Source of the DNA: Shinisaurus crocodilurus
Lineage: Eukaryota > Chordata > Lepidosauria > Squamata > Shinisauridae
DNA: 64,000 nucleotides
Assembly: GCA_021292165.1 (NCBI GenBank)
Contig: CM037880.1
Coordinates: 22,404,051-22,468,050 of the forward strand
Direction: 5' to 3'
Shown here in pieces: positions 37,135 to 48,093 of this stretch; within the stretch, counting starts at the first letter, position 1, and each line of letters begins with the position of its first letter. The notes beneath the pieces were generated by a model. It searched no databases. It was given only the letters and a program-made list of their open reading frames with translations, and had not been told where the DNA came from. The position numbers and the translations under genes are program-made.

Positions 37135-39505
37135 GTAACATACTTAAATGGAAACAAATAATGAAGAGTCCTGTGACATCAGAAAGATTAACTAACGGTA
37201 GCATACTCTTTTGTGGGCTAACATGGGTGTCTACTCTCCTGCAATAATTAAAGACAGCACTTTTACATATTTGGAGGGGGGGTGTTAATTATATGTCGCT
37301 TCTACCAGACGCTTCCAGAATTCCCATTCCCATCTGCATAGACGGCAAGATGTATGCTGTGTTTAAAATCAATGCAAATGAGTTTCCTGTCAGCCATCGC
37401 CCCTGTCGCTGCCTTTGTCTCCTGGGCTTATTCAGCTGTCAGTGCTTGCCAGCTAATAATTGCTGTGCTGCGTGTGGGGTGATGCCAGCATGGTGACCTG
37501 CTTAGCTGATACTACCATCTTCTCTAACTAGCCCTTAGGAAAGATCATTCTCCCTTTTAAGCAACTCTACTTCAATTAAGAAATCAGACAGTTGGCTTTA
37601 CCTTTTTAAGCTTTTTCAGCTTCGCAGCACTTTCCAAATTTCATAAAAATTGCGAGTTTATTTTGTAGCTATTATCAAGGTGACTAAACTGTGACTTGAG
37701 AGCCCACATAAAGGTCAGGACCAATTAAAGCATGGCTGTTTGTTTGTTTCGAAGATTTATATCCTGCCTGTTGACTAAATTACCCCCAAGAATGCTTCCA
37801 GTCGATGGTAATAATACACATATACACAAAAACCAACCCCACACGATCCAGGAGCTCTTAGTCCCTTGGCCCATGGCTTCTCTTCAGCTCTGCAGTCCTA
37901 GAGCGACTGGATGTTGGAACTGAGTGTTCTTTCAGGCAGGGAAAGGGGAAGCAAGCTCCCTGGGCCTGCTCCATTGGACTTATGGATGGGGCCAGGTAGG
38001 TCTCCCCCTTGCTGCTATGTTCTTCCTGGGAGGCAGGGGTTGCAACGTTCCAGTGGCCCTTGGTTCCCTGGCTGATGGCCTTCAGCTTTGCAGTCCCAAG
38101 ACAACTCAACTTTTAACTGCAATAAATACGTATGTTGTTCCCTACAAAACGTCGCTAGAGAGGTAAACTATATGTTACAGCAAGGTGACCATCTTGGATT
38201 CTGCTCAGTTACCGTACTCATTATTCCTCCTCTCACAAAACCATGTTCTCCTAGTAGGAGTTAACTTCCACTCTGAGAACCCCATCAGAAGAAATGCCAC
38301 TGGGGCAAAGTGGTTTTAGGGAGAAAAGTTGGGTGGGGTGAAAGGAGGACATTGTGTTTTTTTAAAAGATAGTAACTTCTATTGTTCCGAATTTTCTCTG
38401 ATTGTAAAGATGGGTTAAGATGGCTGGTAGATCTCTAGATGTTCCTTGCCATGGCTTGCTGGCTTTTTGTGTCTGGTTTCAGGCCACTCACTCATTGTCC
38501 ACCAAAGGACCGTGATAGATTACAGCACCAAATCCAGGTTGTATCAAATCTCTATAACATGTTGAGTGTATTTAAAGCACAGCAAAGATGAGCAAGAGGC
38601 ACCCGAAACCCATTACCACTCTCAACTGTTCTCCCCCAAATTCTTTCTGTATTTGTTTTCTCTGCTGTGAGATTTTTTTTAAAAAGCAACCCCTGCTTGA
38701 GCTGAATGTGATTCTGAAAAGCATCGCTCCAGATGGTTGGGATCATCTTTGCCTATCCTCTGAATTTTATATAGTTGCCAAGAATAAATGGCTCAAGACT
38801 TGGGCTTATATAATTTTGTCTTGATTCTAGATCCCAATCCTATCATAATACCATGGCTTTCATGGCATTGGGAGCACTCCATATTTGCAGGATGTGCTCC
38901 TGTTGATTAACTGAAGAGGAGCCTAATGGGAGGATTTTAAATTATTTAAGGGGAAGCAGTTGTTTGTGCAGCTCATTATGGAAAAGTGGAGATGAAATCT
39001 GGGCTTTTCAGTGCAAGCTATTTATTTTCCTAGTCCCCTGGGAGTTTGTGTGTGTATTTTGGAAGCTCTTTGACCAAATGCAGAGCAAGTAAATTTTCTA
39101 CCCTTGAGATGAATATTTTTAATATAAAAAAATGGGGGAAAGCAAATCAAGTAATTAACGTTCTCTTTAGGGAAGGAAACATGATCCTGTACTGTATTTG
39201 CTGTGCATATCTGTAGCTGGCTTAGGAAATGATGGCTTTTGTATACTTCTTATTTTATTGTAACACAATTGAGTTTTAAAGCAGCATTTTACACACTTGG
39301 GAGAAGATTAAAATGCTCGTCCTTTGAGGGGTTCTGAGTTAGAAAGCAAGAAAAATAATAATACACTTTTCTCCTTTTTAATTTATTTTAAGAGAGAGAC
39401 CCAACTCCAAAGGGACATCTTTTGCCTGACTCAGTATTTGGCCAAATCTAAAACAAAATCTCAAATGGAATATATCCTTCCCTGCAACACAATAGGCAAG
39501 CTGAT
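37135..39505. other. Intergenic stretch, part possibly conserved
   Basis: No gene is recognised. The portion 37300-37740 has no visible repeat and contains motifs such as 'gcttattcagctgtcag', 'gccagctaataattgctgtg' and 'cttcaattaagaaatcaga'. It could be conserved non-coding DNA. The block 37860-38100 and the rest are unassigned. Confidence 0.4.
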
Positions 39506-39606
39506 GCAGCTTTCCACAACCTAGTGCCCTCCAGATGTTTTAGACTACAACTCCCATCATCCCCACCCAGCACGGTCATTGAAGGGTACCAGGTTGGGCA
39601 AGGCTG
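39506..39606. mobile_element. Short palindromic MITE
   Basis: It starts 'gcagctttccacaacctagt', carries 'ccctccagatgttttagact' and 'acaactcccatcatcc', and ends 'ggttgggcaaggctgc'. It is a degraded relative of the other CCAGATGTT-containing MITEs. Confidence 0.55.
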
Positions 39607-40272
39607 CATCATAGGATATACCATAGTCCCTGATAGATCAATACCAATGAATGTTGGTGGCAAATAGAGAATTGGGCAGAGAAGCAGGGAGTAATGGAAC
39701 TGGGGAAAATACTGAGAGCAAATCTGCAGTGAAGCAGTTAGGAGTGGTGGTGATTCTATAACCCCCAAAATGAAAGGAATATCAGTGCTATACTGTTCTA
39801 GTCACATATAACGAGTTGTGCATAGCAGCCAATGGCTCCAGATTGTGATGCACATCAAAGGAGACATCCAGATACCTTAATGATGGGGCCTAGATGTGCG
39901 TCTACATCTGTCCTGTAATAGTCATTTGCGTTGTGATTGGCTGCAGGCACAGACTATTAGTATGTCCACACATGTATCTTGCTGGCTTGGGGATGGCTGT
40001 GTTACTTTGGCAGCAGACAGTTGTCTTGAGTGACTTGTCTGAAACTGAGAGCTGAGGCTATGGCAAGCTGCATAATTTTGCTCGGCACAATGCAGTTTTC
40101 CTGATGGTGATCTGTTGTTGTTGTTGTTGTTCGACCTTCAGTAGTACTTTTACAGAGCAATATAAACCAAAGAGATCCCTGTCCACAGGAACTTACAATC
40201 TAAAATGCAACACAAAAAGAGGGGATGAAGATGAGGGTGACAGGAATATTTGTTTCAGTTACAAGGACTTCA

Positions 40273-40425
40273 GCTTAGGGCAGTGCTTCCCAACCTTAGG
40301 TCCTCAGATGTTGCTGGACTGCAGCTCCCAGCATCCCTTGCCATTAGCCATGCTGGCTGGGTATGCTGGGAGCTGTAGGCCAGCAACAGCCGGGGACCCA
40401 AGGTTGGGGAAGCACTGGCTTAGGG
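40273..40425. mobile_element. Palindromic hAT MITE, copy 3 of 4
   Basis: The 137-bp palindrome 40281-40417 starts 'cagtgcttcccaaccttagg' and ends with its near reverse complement. The duplications 'gcttaggg' at 40273-40280 and 40418-40425 are identical. Confidence 0.88.
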
Positions 40426-40469
40426 GGTAAGTCTAAGGGCTTTGCTGAAAAGGCGCACTTGGAGGAATA

Positions 40470-40840
40470 ATTTAAAGCAGGGATGTTGTTGAACCTCTTT
40501 CAGCTCAAGAGCCAAATTCAATTTTGGAGAAGCTGTCGGGGGCTGCATTCTAGAGGTGGGCAGGGCCAGAAGCAAAAAAGGGGCAGGGCAAAAATACCAA
40601 ACCAAAACAACCTAGCATGTTATAGCTTGAAGCTCTTATTGCCAGTAATTTAAGTCTCAGAAGAGGCCTTCCAATGTTTTAGAGTGAGGAAAAAATGTGC
40701 AGACACTGGGAGACCATCAAATGATTGGCAGTTGAGGGGAAAGGGAGTGGGGTCAGTGGAAAGGGTGTCTGGTTATCTGTGGGACTCCAGGGGGTCAGAT
40801 TTCACCTGCAGGCCTGAGGTTCAACAGTCCCGATTTAAAG
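40470..40840. mobile_element. hAT-type non-autonomous element with perfect 8-bp duplication
   Basis: The element 40478-40832 begins 'cagggatgttgttgaacctc' and ends 'gaggttcaacagtcccg'. The duplications 'atttaaag' at 40470-40477 and 40833-40840 are identical. A related copy is at 35110. Confidence 0.8.
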
Positions 40841-41024
40841 CAACAGAGAGATGCTTATTATTGAGCAACTTGCCCCAACGCAGCAGCCAATAATGCTGTC
40901 ATGGATGCCAAGCAGTGAAACCGCGAGAGAACTTGGAAAGCAACTGCTTCTGGTGGCAAATTGGACTGTGCTCTGGAACTCGGCTTGGCACTCTCATCTC
41001 GGGTTCAGACTATTAACTGCCAAT

Positions 41025-41037
41025 CAGGGCCGGATTT
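41025..41037. repeat. hAT left terminal inverted repeat
   Basis: 'cagggccggattt' is the exact reverse complement of the right end at 46040-46052. Confidence 0.92.
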
Positions 41038-41149
41038 TCCTATAGGCTAACTAGGCTTCAGCCTAGGGCCTCAAGATCAAGAGGGGCCTACATTCAAATT
41101 GTTAGCAAAATTAAAATTACACTATTCTAAAAACAGTGAACACCAAAAC

Positions 41150-41560
41150 ACTGGACTGAAAATAAGGAGAAATCTCCCACTGAGCCCCAGCGCTTTGCGC
41201 GGGGATACGCACCAAACCCGGAGAAAAGCGAGCGCGATGCGTCTCTACTAATAGGCAAGTAGAGCAGTTCCACTACGCTAGCTGCGGCAGCTCCGGCCGG
41301 AAGGGGTTCCGGGTCCTGGTCAATGGGTGGAACCTAGGGAAAGCTCTCTCAGTGGCCGGGATGTATAGGTTTGGATAGAGTGGGCCTCCTCTATACAGCC
41401 TAGAGATTGAAAATTGCACACAGCATATGGCCCATGGCTATGGCGTACCCCAGGGAGAGGGGTTGGAACGGCAAATGATGTCTGGAGGATGCGCTTTTAC
41501 GGTTGTGTCCGCCCATTAAGTCAAGGACTGCTTGCTGACCTTTGGCCAGCCTAAGTGAGT
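41150..41560. other. GC-rich unassigned block inside the hAT element
   Basis: This stretch is rich in CpG ('gctttgcgcggggatacgca', 'gctgcggcagctccggccgg') and unlike the AT-rich remainder of the element. No long open frame, tRNA or rRNA is recognised. It may be captured host or foreign DNA, or the element's own promoter region. Confidence 0.4.
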
Positions 41561-41645
41561 CTGACGTATGGTTTTTCGTGTTCGGAGCTGACGGCTATCC
41601 CCAAGGTAGCAAGTCAGTAGTACTAGATTCTCCTGGATCCAAGGC

Positions 41646-42070
41646 CGTAGTGGCAGGGCTTTTTTTCTGGCGGAACGCACCGGAACGGTGTTCCGCCACC
41701 TATTTTCAGTCAGAGCTGTTTAGAGCTCTGTTTAGAGCGGCGGCGGCCAAGCGCGCCGGAGCAGGGGCCCGGCGCGTCACTTCCGCCGCGCCGAAAGTGA
41801 TGACGGGACCGGCGCGGGCGGCGTGGCGTGCGATGGCGGCGGCGGTGGCTGCGAGCGGGTGGCGGCGAGGTGAAACGGCGACGGCAGTGACGTGAGCGGC
41901 GGCGAGGCAGCGAGGCAGCGGCAGCGGGCTTCGGCAGCGGCGGGGCTTTTTCGGCGGCGGTGGGTGCAGGTACGGTGGCAGGGGGTGTCTGGGGGTGGGT
42001 AGGGGTATGGCCAGGGGAGGGGGGTGAGTTCCACCACCTTTTCTCTGAGAAAAAAAGCCCTGCGTAGTGG
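41646..42070. mobile_element. GC-rich hAT-type MITE nested in the hAT element
   Basis: The 409-bp element 41654-42062 starts 'cagggctttttttctggcgg' and ends 'ctgagaaaaaaagccctg', inverted termini of the hAT type. It is bounded by identical 8-bp duplications 'cgtagtgg' at 41646-41653 and 42063-42070. The middle is extremely GC-rich with GGC and GCG runs. It has no protein; the open frames on both strands are by-products of composition. Confidence 0.9.
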
Positions 42071-42228
42071 TATCCTATGAACAACTCAATATATTATTTG
42101 AAGAGCATTCCAAAGTTAATCATTCAAAGTATTTTGTAGACCCAATTACTGGAGTGCATACAAATACTATTGAAGGAAATTGGTGTCATGTCAAGGCAAA
42201 TGTTCCATTAAGGCAACAAACATTTTAA
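42071..42228 (+). pseudogene. Merlin (IS1595-like) transposase C-terminal fragment
   Basis: A frame ending at TAA 42226-42228 reads '[19 protein letters not shown]' and continues '[18 protein letters not shown]'. The pattern VNHS..FVDP.TG.HT..IE..W is the end of the DDE/DEDD catalytic region of Merlin transposases, related to bacterial IS1595/ISXO2, with the catalytic Glu in 'TIEG'. The fragment lacks the rest of the gene. If the MITE at 41654-42062 and one duplication copy are removed, the frame runs a little further left, so the MITE landed in this piece. Confidence 0.7.
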
Positions 42229-42878
42229 AAGTGACTTTGCAATTAGTGAAAGTAATGCTTAATCGAGAATATTCAAAAAATGCCCTCACTGAGTTATTAA
42301 ATTTAATTTTATAAGTTTATTGATTTTTATAGAATTTTAATTAAAATAAATGTTTGATTTGTTTAATTTCATGAAATTTCCTTTTTATTTTGATATTTGT
42401 TACAGTATTTTTAAAGCCTTTAATTTTAATTTGTACAAAAATTTGAAAAATTAAAAAATTCAAAATTAATGTAAAATTTATTCAAATGTGTAAAATAAAA
42501 GAAAGTGTTGGTCTTATCTGGGCATTGGAGTGATTTTCTGATTTGTTAGTTATCTGACTTTTTCCCGCCAAAAATAAAGGGCAAAATTTTCATCCTTCGA
42601 ATTTATACGGTTTTTTGACAAACAACGCCCCATCGGCCTTTATGTCATTGACAATGACTATTATAAGAGAAGCGCTATTCACGGAAATGAGTTTTTGTTT
42701 TACTTCAATTTATTATTCGAAAATGAATTGTTTATCGAAAATTTCGATAAACAAAAGAAAACTTACCACAGTTCAAATACGTAAAATGTTATTTTTTGTA
42801 TTAATAATAAATAATTAACTTTTATTTATGCACAATAATTAATAGCTCAAATATTTTGTTCTAGATTCTAATCTAAGA

Positions 42879-44606
42879 ATGAGTAAAAGATTTGAAAGTG
42901 GCGCTTGCAAACACAAGAAAAAGAAGCTACAAGAGTATGAGGCAAATAAGCTAATACCGATTACTGCTTACATGCATGTGCCAACTAGTACTACTCAATT
43001 GGAAGCAATGCAGCACGTTGTATGTGAGGACACGGCCGTTGCACCAACACAAAGTGAAAATATGGAACTAATTCAAGAGCAACTTACTGAACAAGAATAT
43101 ACAAATGAGCCACAAGAAAATAATTCGAATATTCAGAATTTTTTTCAGACACCTAATGAGAAACACCAAGTTCAAGATATTGCAAATTTAGATAGTGATG
43201 TCAAATATATGTCTACTGTAACAGATGTTGGCTTGTGGACAAATTTATCGCAAAATGATGTATCATATTGGGTAGAGAAGGGCCCTTCTCAAGTTCAGTA
43301 TCACTGTGGACCATTTTTAAATTCTAAGCGAGAATATAAGAATCAGTCCAGATTTTGTACAAAAGCAATTTTTTATTCAACAAAAGCCAATGGAGAAAAA
43401 TATACCCTAGAATGGCTTGTGTACTCTCCCTCAAAAGGCCGCGTTTTTTGCTTTGTTTGTAAACTCTTTCCAAATATTGCATCTTCTGCAACAGCATTAA
43501 CTTCTGAAGGATTTAATGATTGGAAAAACCCTGATATCATTCAAACTCATGAAAATTCGGAAAATCATAGGAATGCTATGTTAACGTACTTAACAAGAGC
43601 AAAAGGGAAAACTTTAACTTCAAAGCTAGAGGAAGAAATAAGAAAAGAGCAGCAATACTGGCGTTACGTTATAGAAAGAGTTTTCGCTGTAATTTGCACT
43701 CTTGCAGAGCGAGGCTTACCATTCAGAGGAGGCAATGAAAAGTTTGGAACTCCAAATAACGGCAATTACTTTGGTCTTCTAGAACTAGTAGCAAAAGTCG
43801 ACCCATTTTTAAGAGATCATATCGATCGATATGGAAATACTGGCTCAGGAAAACCTTCATATCTGTCTAAAACTATATGTGAGGAAATTATTCAACTTAT
43901 GGCAAATAAAGTGAAAGACACAATTGTGGCGGAAGTGAAAAAGGCTGGCTATTTTAGCTTTTCAGTAGATTCCACTCCTGACATATCTCATACTGATCAG
44001 TTGACCTTAATTATTAGATATGTGTCACCTGAAGATGGTTTGTCAACTGAGAGATTTTTAACTTTCCTTGAGCTAAAAGATCACTCAGGGGAAAGCATAG
44101 CTGATTTAGTATTTAACTATATCACTACTGAACTTGAAATTGATTTCAGAAAATGCCGAGGACAGTCTTATGATAATGCAGCCAATATGGCTGGTAGATA
44201 CAATGGTATGCAGCAAAAAATTATCGAAAAAAACAAGTTTGCAAGATTTGTTCCATGCGCTGGTCACTCTTTAAATTTAGTAGGTCGTTCAGCTGTTGAT
44301 TGTTGCCTTGATGCTGTTAATTTTTTTGGTGTTGTGAACGAAGTTTATATCTTTTTTTCGTCTTCCACAAAAAGATGGAAATCACATTTGAAACCTCATT
44401 CTAAAGTGCCTAAATATTTATCAGACACTAGGTGGGAGGCACACGCAAAAGCTACAGAAGCTATTTTAGAAAATTACAATGATATCACTGATGCACTCAA
44501 TTATTTACATTCAGATAATAATACAAAGGGTGATACTAGATTGAGGGCCAACAATCTTTTAGAGAAGATGGAAGAATTTGAATTCGTGTTTATGCTCCAT
44601 TTCTAG
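42879..44606 (+). pseudogene. hAT transposase, N-terminal and catalytic part (DUF4371/TTF zinc-finger type)
   Basis: A 575-codon frame starts with a basic stretch ('CKHKKKKLQEYEANK'). It then has a TTF-type zinc finger at about residues 140-230 ('EWLVYSPSKGRVFCFVCKLF' and a downstream H-rich part) and the RNase H-like catalytic core. The first catalytic Asp lies in 'FSFSVDSTPDISHTDQ' (codon 43968-43970, residue 364). The second lies in 'GQSYDNAANMAG' (44172-44174, residue 432). The family's C..H motif follows in 'PCAGHSLNL'. The frame is cut by TAG at 44604-44606, but the same frame continues open to 45335, so this is one nonsense change rather than a gene end. It resembles ZMYM1-like DUF4371 hAT proteins. 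It is inactive as it stands. Confidence 0.88.
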
Positions 44607-45338
44607 AATCGAATACTGAGACATTTTTCAAGAGTAAATAAAATTCGTCAAAGCCCTAATATTTTACTTAGTAGTTGTGCAGATTGGTACAGGTCACTTT
44701 TGGATATTTTACGTGAAATTAGGGAAGATTTTGATGCACTTGAGCAACAAGCAAAAAACACGTTGCCAAATACTGAATATAGAACTGCCAGAAGGATAAT
44801 AAGAAGTAAAAGGCAAGGGAATTACGAAAATTCATCTGACCCTGATGCCTTAGATGAACTCTCTTCAAGAGATAAATTTAGGATTAAATCATTTATTCCT
44901 ATATTAGATGCACTAGAATCAAATTTAGGAAGAAGAGCTTCTGTTTATGATGATGTAGTGAAAATATTTTCCTTTCTTGCCGATCTTACATTATCAAAGG
45001 TAGAACTTCAAAGAGGTGTTGAGTTGTTAATGCAACAATACCCAGAAGATGTCAACCAAAATCTTACTGAAGAACTATTTCATTTCCACACATATGTGAG
45101 ACAAACGCATAAGCCTTCAAAAAATTCCACATTGTCGCATACAGACTTGTATCAAATAATATTCAAAGAAAATATTCAAGTGGCCTTCCCCAATGTGGGA
45201 TCAATCTTACGGCTGTTTCTCAGTTTAATAGTCACTAATTGTACTGGAGAAAGGTCATTTTCAAGACTTAAAAATATCAAAAATCAATTAAGAAGCACAA
45301 TGACCCAGACGAGGTTGTCTTCATTGAGTATTTTGTGA
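44607..45338 (+). pseudogene. hAT transposase C-terminal part with dimerisation domain
   Basis: The segment is in the same frame as the upstream piece and separated from it only by the TAG codon; the first Met is at 44700. It ends with the hAT dimerisation domain, including 'LRLFLSLIVTNCTGERSFSR', where the Glu (codon 45249-45251) is the third catalytic residue. A second in-frame stop, TGA at 45336-45338, cuts the usual C-terminal tail. Coding similarity continues past it and then shifts frame near 45360-45375. Two stops and a shift show the copy has been dead for some time. Confidence 0.85.
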
Positions 45339-45339
45339 A

Positions 45340-46039
45340 TCGAAAATGAGACCTTCAGAAAAATAGATTTTTATTTTTGATGAACTTATAGAAGAATTCT
45401 GTGTGAAAAAGTTTAGAAAGAAATTCTTCTAATCTATTTCGTTTTAAATGTATACTTGGATTGAATCAGTTCCTAAATAAAATAACTATTTACATAAAAT
45501 TTAATATGATATACAATTTGATATTTTCTTTTTTGTGATCTGGATTTTGTTTGAATAAAGTTCCATTTTTGGTAGTTTAAGACTTAAAATTCATAATAAT
45601 TCATACTTAAACTTTAAATGTGAATTATTATGAAATAAATTTATCTGAATTGAATTTGGTTTAATCTTCAATGTATTGAATATATTTAATTTAATTTGAT
45701 AGAAAATATGATAATTTTTATTGCGTATTTTATTTTCGTAGTCAAAGATCTTCATTATTTGAATTTTGTTTCTTTGTAAATGTTGTGTGTTATGTTTCAT
45801 TAGTTATTGTTACAAGTACTATATATGGTGCTGAGAATAAATGTCCAAATAAGTGTTCTCGACTTTTTTTTATTTATTATCCGTGCCACATTTTTTATAA
45901 AGGTTAGTACCAATCACAACATTTAACATATTGATATATATCACAGTAATAATGTATTATCTCTCATGTAATTTACAAACTTAAAAATGGGAGGTGAAAG
46001 GGCCTCATAAGTGGAATAGCCTAGGGCCTCTTTTCATCT
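45340..46039. other. AT-rich 3' untranslated part of the hAT element
   Basis: The stretch is mostly A and T with no recognised gene. A minus-strand open frame at 45591-45800 is a composition artefact. Near the right end 'gaatagcctagggcctc' repeats the subterminal motif of the left end. Confidence 0.6.
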
Positions 46040-46052
46040 AAATCCGGCCCTG
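46040..46052. repeat. hAT right terminal inverted repeat
   Basis: 'aaatccggccctg' mirrors the left end and is followed at once by the duplicated 'ctgccaat'. Confidence 0.92.
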
Positions 46053-46329
46053 CTGCCAATGCAGGATGAATACCAATCATTCTCAACCCAATATATTGAC
46101 ACTATACTTTATTTCAGCCTTGCATGATGTAACGAAGGCCATAGGTGCACACTGCATTTTTTAAAGAAAAAACCAAGACTGTTTATCTTCTGTGCTTTAA
46201 AAAAAAATGTACCCATGCAATCCAACTTCTGAACCCAGAACATTCTCATTGTGTGATCCTATTTAGTTTATGCAAATTTATATAACTTCTTATTTTGTGT
46301 ACTGTATTTTGGTCATGGGGAGGGCAAGG

Positions 46330-46462
46330 AGTTAGGCTAACCTACCTCACAGGGTTGTTGTGAGGATAAAACAGAGAGGAGGAGGAGGACTATGTAAGCC
46401 GCCTTGGGTTCCTTTCAGGAAAAAAGGTGGGGTATAAATATAATTAATTAATAAATAAATAA
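46330..46462 (+). mobile_element. tRNA-derived SINE, 3' part only
   Basis: Phrases 'ctaacctacctcacagggtt', 'gttgtgaggataaaacagag' and 'aagccgccttgggttccttt' match the body and tail of the SINE family. The copy ends in (aatt/aaat)n and lacks the tRNA-like head. Confidence 0.75.
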
Positions 46463-46757
46463 AAGGAGTTGTGTGGAGCGCAGAAGCCCTATCTCCATTC
46501 ATTGGAAGTGTTCTTTGAGCGCTGCTGTGATTCAGCTATCTCAGCAACCCCATGTATTTGCAAGCATTTCTTCACAGCCATAAAGGCTAGACATTTGTCC
46601 TTTTTGGAGGGGAGGGGAATCTGAGATTCTCAGGAAGCTGAATTTTGCATCTAGTGCCCCATTTGGTGCCTTTTTGTTTGTTTGTTTCGCAGCTCAGTAG
46701 AATCTCAGTAAATGCACAGCCCTGTATATAAATATATGGAAGAAAAGGTTATTACTA

Positions 46758-46970
46758 GAAAGCCAGCATGGTGTAGTGGTTAGAGTGCTGGACTAAGGAG
46801 ACCCGGGTTCAATTCCCTGCTCATCCATGAAGCTCACCGTGTAGCCCTGGGTCTATCACTATCTCTTAGCCTTACTTACCTCAGAGGATTGTTGTGAGAG
46901 TATATTGGGAATGGGAGAATCACATATGGTATGCTGCCTTGAACATCTTGAAGGTTGGGATATACCGTAA
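46758..46970 (+). mobile_element. tRNA-derived SINE
   Basis: The head 'agccagcatggtgtagtggt' and box B 'gacccgggttcaattccctg' are followed by the usual body and 'gttgggatataccgtaag'. This copy is more intact in its promoter boxes than the one at 31628. Confidence 0.82.
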
Positions 46971-48093
46971 GTGAAATTACCGAAATGAACAGAGGTTCCT
47001 AGCCATGACTGTCAAGAACTTTTCTTCCATTTCAGGCACTATGTTTCCTATTTTTGGATGCTGGAGGCAAAGAAACAAAGGGAAGAGTATTGCCATCCAG
47101 TTATGCTTGTGAATTCCTCTGAGGGATCTGGCTGGCTGCTATAAACTGTTGAGGAAGGTGATCCATTTCTTGATCTGACAGTTGATGGGAGATGTTTGAG
47201 TTTGCCAAAGTTCCCCCAACTTCACTTTGAAGCTCGGTTCAGCTCACTCCCATTTTTGTTTGTGACATGTTTTTCGGATTATCCGAACAGGAAAAGTGCA
47301 CATTTCAAACAGGAGACGTGCCCATTTTTCAGAAGTGTGCACTTTCCCCCCATTGACTAAAGTGTAAAAATGCATGCTTGTTAAAAAATGTGCATTTCAG
47401 AGTGCACATTTTTCGAACACAATTGCAAATTTGGGAATGTGTGAACTTCATTTTTTTAAAAAAATGAGCTCCTGTACAGGTTGCAAACAGGACAAGTTCT
47501 GATGATTTCTGAACTGAACTGAAATTCTCATACATCCTTAGGCAGTTCTTAGATCTTTGGCTGGTAGATATCAGTGGAGTCTTGTTATTGTGGGCAGGGG
47601 CGGTGAACTCCTGCATGCCCAGGGCCCCCAAAGAGCTACCCAACAAGCTCTCCAGAAGCAGAGCTAGTGCTCTCTTGCTCTCTCTCTCAGTCCCAGAGAC
47701 TGAGCATGTGTTTTTGCATCTTCAAGGAGTCAAACCAGAATGAAGAGGAAAGTGAAGGTTACACATTTTAATTAAAGGGTTACTTGTTTAACCCCGATTT
47801 GATTCCCTCTCCCCTCCCCCAAACACACACACACTTGGGATGAATGCTTTGAGTCCAGTAACCACCACAGTTGTCACTGGTTGGGTTACTAGAGCCTTCA
47901 CTCCAGATGTATAAAGTCAGGAAGAGTTCTGGAACCATACAACAGGATATAAGTCTGACTCTGCTAAAATTACAAGGATTTAGGGACTAAATTTGGTGAA
48001 GTCAAGATCTCATCCATACTCAGTAGGACCACAACTTATTCTGGTGGTGATAAACAGATCCAGGTTTTGCTTAGGTTGTTTTTGAATGGAAGA
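46971..48093. other. Intergenic stretch with a GTGCACATTT-rich block
   Basis: No gene is seen. The part 47285-47420 repeats 'gtgcacatttc'-like words on both strands. This looks like a dispersed repeat with internal inverted copies, but I cannot name the family. Confidence 0.4.

Larger units (their letters stand above)
41017..46060 (+). mobile_element. hAT DNA transposon (about 5 kb), inactivated, with nested insertions
   Basis: The element spans 41025-46052. Its ends are inverted repeats: 'cagggccggattt' at the left and 'aaatccggccctg' at the right, each followed inward by a 'gcctagggcc' copy. It is bounded by identical 8-bp duplications 'ctgccaat' at 41017-41024 and 46053-46060. The + strand transposase (42879-45338) identifies a hAT family. 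Flanking non-coding parts (42300-42880 and 45340-46000) are strikingly AT-rich compared with the surrounding genome. The left 1 kb is instead GC-rich and carries a Merlin transposase piece and a 409-bp MITE. Without the MITE and its duplication, the element would be about 4.6 kb. Confidence 0.92.

Noticed and set aside
28721..41016. A second host gene in the region downstream of CUL2
   Set aside because: No spliced reading frame of any known protein, including PARD3 which is the usual neighbour, could be seen.
41542..42084. GC-rich open frames on both strands inside the 409-bp MITE
   Set aside because: They consist of low-complexity Arg/Ala/Pro runs produced by GGC and GCG repeats, within a non-coding element.
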